The notes under the pieces are model-generated. The model was not told the DNA's origin and did no database searches. It worked only from the letters and a program-made list of their open reading frames with translations. A stretch of DNA of 14,935 nt, from assembly GCA_012961305.1 (NCBI GenBank), contig DTZQ01000163.1, forward strand, positions 1 to 14,935, read 5' to 3'. Made by a program: the position numbers and the translations under genes. Positions 6,869-14,799 of the stretch are shown in pieces; position 1 is the first letter of the stretch; each line of letters starts with the position of its first letter. Origin of the DNA: Armatimonadota bacterium. GTDB taxonomy: Bacteria; Armatimonadota; UBA10988; DTZQ01.

Positions 6869-7693
6869 TCACTTGAAACGGCCCGCCAACCGGGCCCAGA
6901 CTCGCCAGGCAGCACCCCCTTCCAACGCCTCCCGCGGCAGGGCAACTAAAGTCTGCTTTCCGGCCCCATACTGGTTCAGGAGCAAACGGATTTGCCACGT
7001 ACCGGCGGGAAAGGGAGGAGCATCCTCCGCCCGGGTCAGTTCGTAATACAGCATTTGCAGCGGTTCCGCCGCGAACCACTCGTAACGGTTAATTAGTTGT
7101 CCCTTGTAGCGGCAGAGGAACACCACCTCCAACGGGGCCGGGGTCGGGTCAGCCCACTGGCATTGGCAAGAGATGTAGAGGGAGTCCGTCGGAAATGCTA
7201 CGGCTTCGGACAGGGGAAAAGGGGTCTCTATTTCCTCCCGCTGTCGAATTTTCAGATAAGGTGCGGTGAGGTTCTGCCCCGGTTCAGTGCCCGGAGGGAA
7301 AGGATAGACCGTAAGGTTGGCATAGATGCCCCTAATGCCTCGCAGGGGCCTCTTCCGGGTGACAATGGTGCCGGCGAAGGTGCGCCGCTGGCGCGATTGG
7401 GCTTCCGTGGCTGGGGTGACGACGATGTCAATTTCGTCTGCGGCGCCTTCTCTCCTCGGCCCCAGTCCAGTGACCAAATCCCCTCGGTGCTGGTCGTAAC
7501 TCAACCGCCAGGCCGGATTACGCAGGACGCGATAAGCCTCGTTGATGAGTTTCATCCGCTCCGCCGCTTCAGGCGAAGGGTTTACGTCGGGATGGAACTT
7601 GGCAGCCAAGCGCCGATAGGCCGCTTTAATGGCCTTTTCATCTGCGTCTGGTGACACCTCCAAAATGGCATAATAATCCAGTTGCTGGGCCAT
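6869..7693 (-). CDS. J-domain protein with beta-rich C-terminal region
   Basis: This 274-residue protein has an N-terminal J domain at about residues 6-70. The opening is DYYAILEVSPDADEKAIKAAYRRLA, shown here only as its DYYAILEVS start; the HPD triad that stimulates DnaK ATPase is at residues 34-36, and the last helix reads INEAYRVLRNP. The usual DnaJ Gly/Phe and zinc-finger regions are absent. The remaining 200 residues are predicted to be beta-rich and soluble, with a WFAAEPLQMLYYELT block and a final SLNQYG-like strand-turn (read as LLNQYGAGKQTLVAL), and I do not recognise this family. It is probably a specialised DnaK co-chaperone that delivers particular clients. It follows the TPR gene by 6 bp and is the last gene of the operon. 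An AAAAGGGG ribosome binding site overlaps the end of the TPR gene. Confidence 0.82.
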   Translation of the reverse strand: MAQQLDYYAILEVSPDADEKAIKAAYRRLAAKFHPDVNPSPEAAERMKLINEAYRVLRNPAWRLSYDQHRGDLVTGLGPRREGAADEIDIVVTPATEAQSRQRRTFAGTIVTRKRPLRGIRGIYANLTVYPFPPGTEPGQNLTAPYLKIRQREEIETPFPLSEAVAFPTDSLYISCQCQWADPTPAPLEVVFLCRYKGQLINRYEWFAAEPLQMLYYELTRAEDAPPFPAGTWQIRLLLNQYGAGKQTLVALPREALEGGAAWRVWARLAGRFK

Positions 7694-7699
7694 TTCCGA

Positions 7700-8314
7700 T
7701 TACCCCTTTTGCTCCCGCAGTTCCTCTACCAAGCGACGGACCTCTTCTGCTTTTTCTCCTTTCGGCGCCAGATGCAAATATCCTTCCCAGGCCGCCAGGG
7801 CTTTTTCCTTCTTCCCCTGCTGATAATAGACTACTCCCAGGTTGAAAAGGCTCTGCGGATGTTGTGGATTTAGGGTCTGAGCCTGTTTGAAATGCGCCCG
7901 GGCCTTTTCCACCTCCCCCAACTGCAGGTACATCACCCCCAGGTCAGTATGCACATCGGGGTTGTCGGGTTCCAATTCCAACGCCCGCTCGTAGAAGGCT
8001 ATTGCCAATAGGGGTTGGTTTGTGTCAAACTTCAAGTTGCCCAAACGGATGAGTTCCTCTACCGATACCCCTTCCATCCGGGCCACCAATGCCCGCGCCT
8101 CCTCCAAAGTCTGTGGAGCCGGGGGGACACTGGCCCGCAGGGTCTCATTTTCGCCCCTCATCTCCCCTGGCAGGGGGGGGTGTCCTCCGAGGACCAGGTG
8201 TTGCCGCACTTTGCTGGTACGGCCGGCCAGCAATCCCAAAATGAAAGCCACCCCCGCGATGAGGACCACGTTCTCCACCTGAATTCTCCGCTGCCAAATC
8301 CTGTCACCCTTCAT
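7700..8314 (-). CDS. Membrane-anchored TPR protein
   Basis: This 204-residue protein has one N-terminal transmembrane helix (about residues 14-31, VENVVLIAGVAFILGLLAG). A short basic stretch, a Pro-rich linker and a short helical region follow. Three tetratricopeptide repeats lie at about residues 87-119, 120-153 and 154-187, with the usual LG..Y...G....A...F/Y..A....P spacing. The N-terminal basic residues and single helix suggest an inner-membrane anchor with the repeats facing the periplasm, or the cytoplasm; the orientation is not certain. TPR proteins act as scaffolds. The ATG overlaps the stop of the C11 gene (ATGA), so translation is coupled. Within the gene the coding strand has a run of eight C (8163-8170) in the linker. 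Confidence 0.85.
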   Translation of the reverse strand: MKGDRIWQRRIQVENVVLIAGVAFILGLLAGRTSKVRQHLVLGGHPPLPGEMRGENETLRASVPPAPQTLEEARALVARMEGVSVEELIRLGNLKFDTNQPLLAIAFYERALELEPDNPDVHTDLGVMYLQLGEVEKARAHFKQAQTLNPQHPQSLFNLGVVYYQQGKKEKALAAWEGYLHLAPKGEKAEEVRRLVEELREQKG

Positions 8315-9882
8315 TTACCCTCACCCGTGTAAGTGTCCAGCCACTCGTCCCAGCGGGTCTCTTTGGCCAGGGCCAGTTTGCGGTAGCGGGTGCGCGTATC
8401 GCGATAGTCAGTGCTGTCAGGCACGTAAATGGACAGGCCATGGGAGCGGGACACGGAACTTCCCGCGTGTCGCTCGGCCAGCAGGGCCTGTCCCAGCGCC
8501 TGTTTGAGCGCGTTAACTCGCTCCCGCAAAGTGTCGTCGTTCGTCTCGGCCACCACCTGGTCGCCGTAGTCAATGAGGTCTTTGTAGGGAGCAAAGTAGA
8601 TGCTTCCAAACCCATACCGCTGAGTGCTGCGTCGGGCCCGGTCGAAGGGGCCACTCCCGTACTTATCATAGGCGGCTATGAGGGCGGCGGCAAACCGGTC
8701 TAAAGCCGTCGCCAGGAGCGGCAGTTGGGCGGCGATTAGGGCCGACTGGGTCACGTCGAAAGTGCCGCTCAAGAAGTCAATGGTCTTGTTGACGATGGTC
8801 TGGGCCAACTCCTGGGGAGTCATATCGGGATTCGCCGTCAGGGGAGCCAACCACTCGTCGTAGGGATACCCCTCTCCCGGCGGGCTTTCCTCGGAGCCAA
8901 CAATGATGTCCGTCCGGTGGTGGATTTCGTAGGCCACCTCGAACATCTGCATGAGCGAGGAGTCGAAAACCACCAGGTCAAGCCGGTTCTCCACGTCCAG
9001 GGCATAGGGCAGTTCGGTTGTGGTGATGTGAGTACCCTGAGTATCGTCGAAGGAGACACCCCGGGTCGGGGCAGCCTCCCAGACTCGGCGGTGTCGCCAG
9101 CCCGAGCCGTGGTTCCACAGGTCCAGCAAGTAGTGCTCCGCCGGGTAACGCTCTTGTCCCCACTTAATGAACTCCTTGAGGGTCCGGGGGTCGCCCAGGT
9201 CCAATTCGCCCAGGGCTTCAGCCTTGCCCCCATCGGCCGGCAGCCGGGCAGAAGTCATCGTCCGCGGGTCATCGTCCTTTTCTATCACGAACCGCCGCGT
9301 GTCCGTCCAGTCACCATTGGAGGAATCGAACCCCGGCGAGCGGTCCATTATTACCACAATGGCCACCTCGTCCGTGGAGCCGATTTTCTCCATTTCGTTC
9401 ACATCCTCCACGCCGTAGGGCTCCAAGTCGTTGTCGGCATTGAGGAAAATGAGCAGTGTCCACTTCCGCCCGCCCAGGGACTCCCCCGCCGAAACGGTCT
9501 GGCCGGCGATGACTGTGACCTTCAATTGTAGCACGTTAAACCCCGGCTTCTGCACCGTTAAAGTCTGAGTACCCGCCGGAACCTTCTCCAAACGGTAGTA
9601 TCCCTGGGCATTGGTAGTGGCAATCTGGGGGGAACCGGTAATCGCCACCTGGGCCCCTTCTACCGGCCGCAGGTTCTCCAGCGAGGCAGGGGAGCGGGAG
9701 GCTAACAGTTGCCCGGCCCGGTTAATGTCCGTGTAGATGTAGCCTTGGACGTTGCCAGTGTTGGGCGGCTGCGGGCCCTCATCGCCACCGAAAAGGTCCT
9801 CTAAAATCCCACACCCCCCCAACAGGCCTCCCAGAATTATACCCCCCAGCAACCTGAACATGCGTTTCTTCCTCAGCAGCAT
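8311..9882 (-). CDS. C11 (clostripain-like) family lipoprotein with Cys-to-Ser change in the active site
   Basis: This 523-residue protein begins with a lipoprotein signal and a lipobox LGGC (residues 21-24, Cys24). Residues about 45-130 form a carboxypeptidase regulatory-like beta domain (GYIYTD... then AQGYYRLEKVPAGTQTLTV). Residues about 140-515 match the clostripain fold: WTLLIFLNADNDLEPYG, then LLDLWNHGSGW with catalytic His258. The family nucleophile motif, normally FDACLM, here reads FDSSLM, so Ser309 replaces the Cys; the codon at 8958-8956 is TCG. It may be inactive or use Ser. The start is ATG 9882, with AAAAGGAC about 7 nt upstream; in-frame ATG 9927 lies in the dispersed repeat and is rejected. 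It is the first gene of the operon with the TPR and J-domain genes. Confidence 0.82.
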   Translation of the reverse strand: MLLRKKRMFRLLGGIILGGLLGGCGILEDLFGGDEGPQPPNTGNVQGYIYTDINRAGQLLASRSPASLENLRPVEGAQVAITGSPQIATTNAQGYYRLEKVPAGTQTLTVQKPGFNVLQLKVTVIAGQTVSAGESLGGRKWTLLIFLNADNDLEPYGVEDVNEMEKIGSTDEVAIVVIMDRSPGFDSSNGDWTDTRRFVIEKDDDPRTMTSARLPADGGKAEALGELDLGDPRTLKEFIKWGQERYPAEHYLLDLWNHGSGWRHRRVWEAAPTRGVSFDDTQGTHITTTELPYALDVENRLDLVVFDSSLMQMFEVAYEIHHRTDIIVGSEESPPGEGYPYDEWLAPLTANPDMTPQELAQTIVNKTIDFLSGTFDVTQSALIAAQLPLLATALDRFAAALIAAYDKYGSGPFDRARRSTQRYGFGSIYFAPYKDLIDYGDQVVAETNDDTLRERVNALKQALGQALLAERHAGSSVSRSHGLSIYVPDSTDYRDTRTRYRKLALAKETRWDEWLDTYTGEGK

Positions 9883-9904
9883 AACGTTTGTCCTTTTCCC
9901 TTCG

Positions 9905-9936
9905 GGTAAGCCTTCAGCATAAGCCATCAGCAGTCA
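9905..9936 (+). repeat. Dispersed repeat, copy B
   Basis: Reads GGTAAGCCTTCAGCATAAGC and continues CATCAGCAGTCA. It shares the GGTAAG and TTCAGC blocks and the AGCAGTCA end with copy C. It starts 22 bp before the ATG at 9882 of the C11 gene and points away from it, with the same placement as copy C before its gene. Confidence 0.55.
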
Positions 9937-10066
9937 AATTCGACGCCGCCAAAGGAAATCAGGCAATTAGGAAACTCGGCCCAGTTGCCAAAAACCAATC
10001 CCTGTCCCCTTTTTACCCGCTTGTGGTCAAGCCCAAACCCTCCTTAACCTACCTTTAACCTTCCGT

Positions 10067-13000
10067 TCACTCCCCCCGTATCCAATCCACTTCTATCCGA
10101 GCGCCGGGGGTTCCCCCGCCGGGGTCCAAGCGGATGGCGGTGATGGTCTGGCCTTGCCAGAGGGGATGGTCGCCGACGGAGATGCGGTATTCGTGCCACT
10201 CCCCGTCGGGCTGCAGGGCGAAGTGGGCTACCTTGTCCTCAGCGAAGGTAGGTGAGGTTTCCGTCGTCCAGTAGAACTGCCCACCCTGGCCGCCCGTGGC
10301 TCGCAAGCGCACGATAACGGTTCGTACCGTGCGGCCCTCAATTTGACAGCGGAGCCGAATCATATAGGGGTCAACGCCTTGCGTGGTGGTCACCAGCACC
10401 CCGTCGCGCACCTCTAAAGGCGTGAGGTGGTTCGCCGCTATCCATCCTTCTGGGTCGCGGTCGAACTCGAAGGCAATGGTGGTGACCCGGCGGGCCAGAA
10501 AGGGCCTAAACTGGTAGCGCACTCCGTCCAGGACGAGGGAAGCGTCACCGTCGTGGGTTACCCGCACCGTCAGCAGGGCATACCGCTCGTCGTAGCGCCA
10601 GCCGGGGGCCTCGCCCTCTTCTAAGCGCTCCCGTTGGGCCAACTCCTGCCCGTCTAACCTCACCCGCGTAGGCCGAACGGTGCCCGCAATCAAGGTGTAG
10701 CCGCTCTCCTGCGGGGGATAGCGCAAAGTTAGGCGCAACTGCTCTTCCTGCCAGGCAGCATCCACGATTTCCGCTCCCGAAGTGATGTGCACCCGGGCGG
10801 CCCGCTCGCTGGGGGCCAACGGTTGGCGTTGACCGCTCAGTTTTTCCCCCGGGCGCAGCACGACGGTCTGGGGCTCTTCTTCTCGTCCTATCAGGGTGTA
10901 CACGTTTTTCAGGATTTGCCGGGGTGCGAAATCCCAGGCGGCCCGCCCGCCGTTCAAGGTGTTGTAACTGTCCGGCCAAAGGGCCAGGTTCCGGCCCTCG
11001 GTAGACTGCTGGTACATCGCGCTGTGGGTAATGCCCACCGCTACCTCTCGCCAGAAGTTCCGGGAGGCAGGACGCAGCCAGCGGCCATCGTCGTACGAGG
11101 ACAGTTTCAGCAGGGCATAGGCATAGCGCAGGCCGTTCCACTGGACGAGCACCCCGAACCAACTCCACTGGTGCCAACTGGCTCCGAAAACGGGGATGGA
11201 GCCGTAGCGCATCCAAGGGAAACGTTCGTCGTTCCAGACATATACGAAGGGCAGTCCGGCCCGGGCCCAGCGTCGCGCCTCCTTCAGCCAGCGCTCGTCG
11301 CCGGAGAAGCGGTAGGCTTCCAGATAAGCGTCAATGGCATCAGCCGCCGCTAAGATGTCCGGCGTGTGCACCGGCACCTCCCACACTTGCGCCGCCCGGG
11401 GCACGGTGAACTGCTGCATGAACTCCAGGGCCCTAACCCCGGCTGCGTAGGCTTCGTAGTCGCCGCTTATCCGAGCGTAGCGCAGGATTTCGTAAGCCGA
11501 GCGGGCGCAAGTGCCCAATTCCGCCGCGTTGTCCGGCCCAAGTTCGTGGTAGTCTTTGCCCTTGAACACGCCCGTATCCTTGCGGTCGGCGTCGAACCGC
11601 CAGGAGCCATCCTCCCCCTGAGCGTCCATCAATTGCCCGGCCCGCGCGGCCAGGCTCAACACAGTAGCCCCTGGGTCGCTCGTCTCAAAACCCAAATCTT
11701 CCGCCCGCGCTCGCCCTCCTCCCCGTTGCAACTGGTCTTCTGCCCGCTGACGGTACTGGGCCGCCAACTGCGGATTGGTGGTGATGCGGGCGGCCATGAG
11801 CAAGTCGTAGCAGAAGTCCGCCCGGTGCGAGGGATGCCGCCAGATGCCCGGCCCGCCCAGGAAGGGCAGCCAGCCTTCCTCCGGCGAAATCCACAGGGAT
11901 TCCAAATAGGCCCTCATGCTGAACTCGACCTGCCGGAGGTAGTCGCCCTGGGGTGGAGGAAGTGGCGGGTCGGGCCGATAAGTGCGGAACCAAGCCTCCA
12001 TCGCTGTTAGAGCGTCCTTTGCCTCGGGGTCAGCGTAGAGATGGGCTTGCAGCCGCAGAGGTCGGTTCGCAGGCAGGGGGTAGGGTTGCGCGGCCCGGCG
12101 TTGGTTCTCCCTCAGCCCGGTGAGGACGTTGGGAACCATCAGTCCGAGCAGATGACAGTTGCGTCCCTCGAAGCGGTCCGGGGAGGCGAAAATCGGCTGG
12201 GGCCGGTCGTGTTCCCCATCCCACCGCTGATGCACATCCCACAGCAAGCCGACGGCACCTCCTCCTCCCTCTTTGGGCAGGGCTACGGCCATGAAGGGAA
12301 TGGTAACCTTGTTGGGATGAGGCAGGTAGCGAATCTGGTCGGGATGGCCCTCCTTAATGTCCAGCGTGCTGGAACTCATTTCCTCACCCACCAGCCATTC
12401 CAGGCAGGGGAAAAGGGCCTCCGTTTTGGCCGCTTTGGTGGTGCCTTCGCCCACGTAGACCAGCGGCCCCTCAAAGGCCAAAATCTGGCGCGGTTGGTCG
12501 CATTTAACTTCCACCTCGTAGGGTGTGGTCACCGGCCCGTCTCCCACCCGGAGGGAAAAGGTCCAGGTGCCGCCGTCGCGGTCGCGCACTTGTGCGGTGT
12601 ACCTAATCGCGTGGTTACCTTCCCGGACGCGCCCGCCGTGGGGGGTGACCTCCACCGGCTCCCCCGCAGCGTTTTGGTACACCACCCGGGCCAGCCAGGG
12701 CATTTTAGCCACCGTCGTCCATTCGCCCTCCCGCCGCAGGCGGACTTCGCCCAGAGTTCGGTCCGGGCCCGAACGCATCCACAGACAGCCGGCCAGATGC
12801 TGTCGGGGAGCGTTCACAGTCGGAGTGAGGTACACCCTGGTCTCCGCCCGCTGGGGCGGACGGTCCGGCGTCCACACCTCCAAACCTACGGTTGAAGGCC
12901 CCCACAACTTCTCTGCCCGCACGGGCCAGACTAAAGTCGCCCCCTGGCCGGGGGCCAAACGCGGGCCGGCCTGTTCCTCTTCGGTGAGGCATTGCAGGGC

Positions 13001-14032
13001 GGCTTTTGGTCGCAGTCGCGCTCGCAGGCCGCTCAGGAAAGCCTGGCCCCGGTTTTCTACTTTAGCCCGCAGGGTCGTCGTTCCCCCCGGCGGGAGCAGG
13101 AACTGGTCGGTCAAAAACCAGACCAGGCGTAGGTCGGGGGCCAAACTCAGGGAGGCACTGCCGGTCACTTCGCCGGCTTGGGCCCGCACGCGCAAGGTTA
13201 CCTCGCCCTCGCGGAGGCCGGTGAGCGTCCAGGTGAGCAGTTGCTGGTCGTCCACGGCCAGGCGGCTAATCCGCTGGGTGGGTGGGTCGGCCTGAAGGCC
13301 GGGGGGCAGGTCGAGGGTGAGGGTGAGGTCCCGTATCTCCTCATCGCCCACGTTGCCTATCTGGGCGGTCAAGGTGCCCGCCTCGCCGGGCCGGGCCTCA
13401 TCCTCCCGCAACTTGACCTCGCTCACCTGCAGCAGGGGGCCTACTTTCTCCACGTATTCCACGTCGTCGAAGAGCATCTCTCCCGGCCCACCCAGCAGCC
13501 GCACGGACACGTGCACCCACTTCACCGCCGGCCGGGCGGAGTAGTCGTACTTGAGGGCCCCGCGATGCCACTGTCCGTCGCCAATGTGCTCCTCCGGCAC
13601 GGCGAAAATAGCCCGCGCCTCGCCCGTGTCCTCAAAGGGCCGCTCGCTCATGGGGATGATTTGCACCGTCAGGGTACACTTTTCGGCCCGGAGGGCCTTG
13701 TACCAAAAGGTGATTCCGCCCTTCGTTTGGGCCAGCATTCGGCCCCGCTCGCCGCTGTCAGGCCGCCAGGCCCGGTTCAGGCCGGTCTCCTCTCGCGGCT
13801 CCATTCCCGGTAGGCGCTCAAACCGCAGCGCCCGTTGGCCCGAATGGGCCTCCTCCGTCACCTCTACCACTCGGCCTACCCGCTCCCAGTCCGCCGGGAA
13901 GCCGTCTGCGGCCAAGATTTCAAAACTTCCATTGGTGACAGGGTTTTCCGGAGCTGCACAGCCCTGGCTGGGCGCGCTGAGCACCGCTCCTCCCAGCACC
14001 AACGGGACCAACAGGAATTCGATGTCGCGCAT
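10067..14032 (-). CDS. Large secreted multidomain protein with CBM-like, CARDB-like and helical-toroid regions, probable carbohydrate-active enzyme
   Basis: This 1321-residue protein has a signal peptide (likely cut after residue 27, CAA). Region 1 (about 30-197) is a CBM-like beta-sandwich (VTNGSFE at 32-38; LFDDVEYVE at 187-195). Regions 2 and 3 (about 203-298 and 299-402) are CARDB/NEW3-like repeats with a NVGD...L or NRGQ...L pattern. Region 4 (about 410-670) is a large beta-rich region. Region 5 (about 697-1045) has many Trp- and Tyr-rich helices typical of an (alpha/alpha)6 toroid, with acidic blocks such as DAQGEDGSW (803-811) and WNDER (933-937). The C-terminus (1183-1321) is another CBM-like beta-sandwich ending IEVDWIRG. 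Toroid folds carry several hydrolase and lyase families; I cannot name one or assign catalytic residues. The start ATG 14032 has AGGAG 8 nt upstream; in-frame ATG 14068 lies in the repeat and is rejected. Confidence 0.8.
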   Translation of the reverse strand: MRDIEFLLVPLVLGGAVLSAPSQGCAAPENPVTNGSFEILAADGFPADWERVGRVVEVTEEAHSGQRALRFERLPGMEPREETGLNRAWRPDSGERGRMLAQTKGGITFWYKALRAEKCTLTVQIIPMSERPFEDTGEARAIFAVPEEHIGDGQWHRGALKYDYSARPAVKWVHVSVRLLGGPGEMLFDDVEYVEKVGPLLQVSEVKLREDEARPGEAGTLTAQIGNVGDEEIRDLTLTLDLPPGLQADPPTQRISRLAVDDQQLLTWTLTGLREGEVTLRVRAQAGEVTGSASLSLAPDLRLVWFLTDQFLLPPGGTTTLRAKVENRGQAFLSGLRARLRPKAALQCLTEEEQAGPRLAPGQGATLVWPVRAEKLWGPSTVGLEVWTPDRPPQRAETRVYLTPTVNAPRQHLAGCLWMRSGPDRTLGEVRLRREGEWTTVAKMPWLARVVYQNAAGEPVEVTPHGGRVREGNHAIRYTAQVRDRDGGTWTFSLRVGDGPVTTPYEVEVKCDQPRQILAFEGPLVYVGEGTTKAAKTEALFPCLEWLVGEEMSSSTLDIKEGHPDQIRYLPHPNKVTIPFMAVALPKEGGGGAVGLLWDVHQRWDGEHDRPQPIFASPDRFEGRNCHLLGLMVPNVLTGLRENQRRAAQPYPLPANRPLRLQAHLYADPEAKDALTAMEAWFRTYRPDPPLPPPQGDYLRQVEFSMRAYLESLWISPEEGWLPFLGGPGIWRHPSHRADFCYDLLMAARITTNPQLAAQYRQRAEDQLQRGGGRARAEDLGFETSDPGATVLSLAARAGQLMDAQGEDGSWRFDADRKDTGVFKGKDYHELGPDNAAELGTCARSAYEILRYARISGDYEAYAAGVRALEFMQQFTVPRAAQVWEVPVHTPDILAAADAIDAYLEAYRFSGDERWLKEARRWARAGLPFVYVWNDERFPWMRYGSIPVFGASWHQWSWFGVLVQWNGLRYAYALLKLSSYDDGRWLRPASRNFWREVAVGITHSAMYQQSTEGRNLALWPDSYNTLNGGRAAWDFAPRQILKNVYTLIGREEEPQTVVLRPGEKLSGQRQPLAPSERAARVHITSGAEIVDAAWQEEQLRLTLRYPPQESGYTLIAGTVRPTRVRLDGQELAQRERLEEGEAPGWRYDERYALLTVRVTHDGDASLVLDGVRYQFRPFLARRVTTIAFEFDRDPEGWIAANHLTPLEVRDGVLVTTTQGVDPYMIRLRCQIEGRTVRTVIVRLRATGGQGGQFYWTTETSPTFAEDKVAHFALQPDGEWHEYRISVGDHPLWQGQTITAIRLDPGGGTPGARIEVDWIRGE

Positions 14033-14051
14033 AAACTTTCTCCTCTCGTTT

Positions 14052-14083
14052 GGTAAGCGTTCAGCCATTAGCAGTCAGCCGAA
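14052..14083 (+). repeat. Dispersed repeat, copy C
   Basis: Reads GGTAAGCGTTCAGCCATTAG and continues CAGTCAGCCGAA. It shares 14 identical bases with copy A and the AGCAGTCA block with copy B. It starts 19 bp before the ATG of the 1321-residue protein and points away from it. Confidence 0.6.
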
Positions 14084-14172
14084 GCCTTAACTTTGCCTGC
14101 CGCTCAATGGCCTCCCCAAAGGCGACCCTCGGTCTCCTTCTTTCTGAATGCTGGATACTGGTTGTGAGTCAG

Positions 14173-14201
14173 AGTGTACTCGGTTCTGGGGCTTCTGTCA
14201 A
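14173..14201 (-). promoter_or_regulatory. Sigma70-type promoter for the large secreted protein
   Basis: On the minus strand, TTGACA (14201-14196) is a perfect -35 element, followed by 17 nt and TACACT (14178-14173), which matches four of six -10 bases. The predicted start near 14165 gives a 5' leader of about 130 nt containing repeat copy C. This is the best promoter match in the window. Confidence 0.65.
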
Positions 14202-14385
14202 GGGCCAGTCTAACCCTGCCACCATTGCCCGCAATGTGCCGCTTTTTAGTGTGGGAGGGGGCAAAGGAGGAATTTCTGCTTGGCGAGGTAAATACAACTT
14301 GCTAAGGGTGTTCGGGGGTGGTTCTACCGGCAGGTAGGGCAAGCCCCACTTCTACTCGAATAATCTCGAAAGGAGAAGCCAAGGG

Positions 14386-14745
14386 ATGAAAGACCAGCTG
14401 AGGGAGGCCAAAATTGAAGAAATTCTGTCTCACTTGACTTTAAGGGAAAAAAATCGGTCAGATGTCGCAAGTGAGTGGGGCCGTACCGGAGCATGAGGAA
14501 CTCATTCGGCAGGGGCAGGTCGGCTCCTTTTTGAACCTCGTGGGGGCGGAGGCATGTAATCGGTACCAACACCTGGCGAGGAAGGGGAGCCGGCTGGGCA
14601 TTCCTCTGCTTTTGGGACGCGACGTGATTCACGGCTTCCGCACCACAATCGAAACTTGGAGTTCGCGCCAGAACCCGGACAGTTCCACCTCTGGGTTGGA
14701 GGCAGTTCGGCGGATGGGTTGCAAGCCACGTTTGAGGTAGTCGAA
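14386..14745 (+). pseudogene. GH3 beta-glucosidase pseudogene (frameshift plus large internal deletion)
   Basis: The first ATG (14386) follows AAAGGAG by about 10 nt and encodes the GH3 N-terminus (QLREAKIEEILSHLTLREK). At a run of seven A (14447-14453) the frame is lost; with six A it would continue as EKIGQMSQVSGA. In the next frame the protein resumes through SFLNLVGAEACNRYQHLA and SRLGIPLLLGRDVIHGFRT, the conserved GH3 N-domain up to about 14644. It then jumps, in frame with the ATG, to HNRNLEFAPEPGQFHLWVGG and SSADGLQATFEVVE, which matches the very end of the GH3 C-terminal fibronectin III-like domain. Roughly 600 codons of the usual 700-plus are missing, including the catalytic Asp nucleophile. 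The first frame stops at TGA 14494. GH3 enzymes release terminal beta-linked glucose or related sugars. Confidence 0.85.
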
Positions 14746-14799
14746 TGGATAAACTGGCCTGATGTTGGCAATCAGGCAGGGCTCGAGTGCTCCGGTGTT

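Larger units (their letters stand above)
14033..14385. other. Divergent intergenic region between the large secreted gene and the GH3 remnant
   Basis: About 353 bp hold repeat copy C (14052-14083) and a near-consensus minus-strand promoter (14173-14201). The end nearest the GH3 remnant contains AAAGGAG (14369-14375), its ribosome binding site. A weak TTGCTA element (14298-14303) has no good -10 partner. The other sequence, about 14202-14360, shows no convincing coding or RNA signal. Confidence 0.5.

Noticed and set aside
10010..10045. TTGACC on the minus strand as a promoter for the C11 operon
   Set aside because: No -10 element lies at 16-19 nt; other candidates in this 184-bp gap, such as TTGGCA with TAATTG, were also too weak to list.
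12041..12895. Plus-strand open frame of 284 codons opposite the large secreted gene
   Set aside because: High-GC antisense frames are often open; no ribosome binding site or domain was seen, and the minus strand reads as clear protein domains.
14502..14771. Minus-strand open frame over the GH3 remnant
   Set aside because: The plus strand reads as GH3 on both sides of the junction; the minus frame shows no motif and no ribosome binding site.
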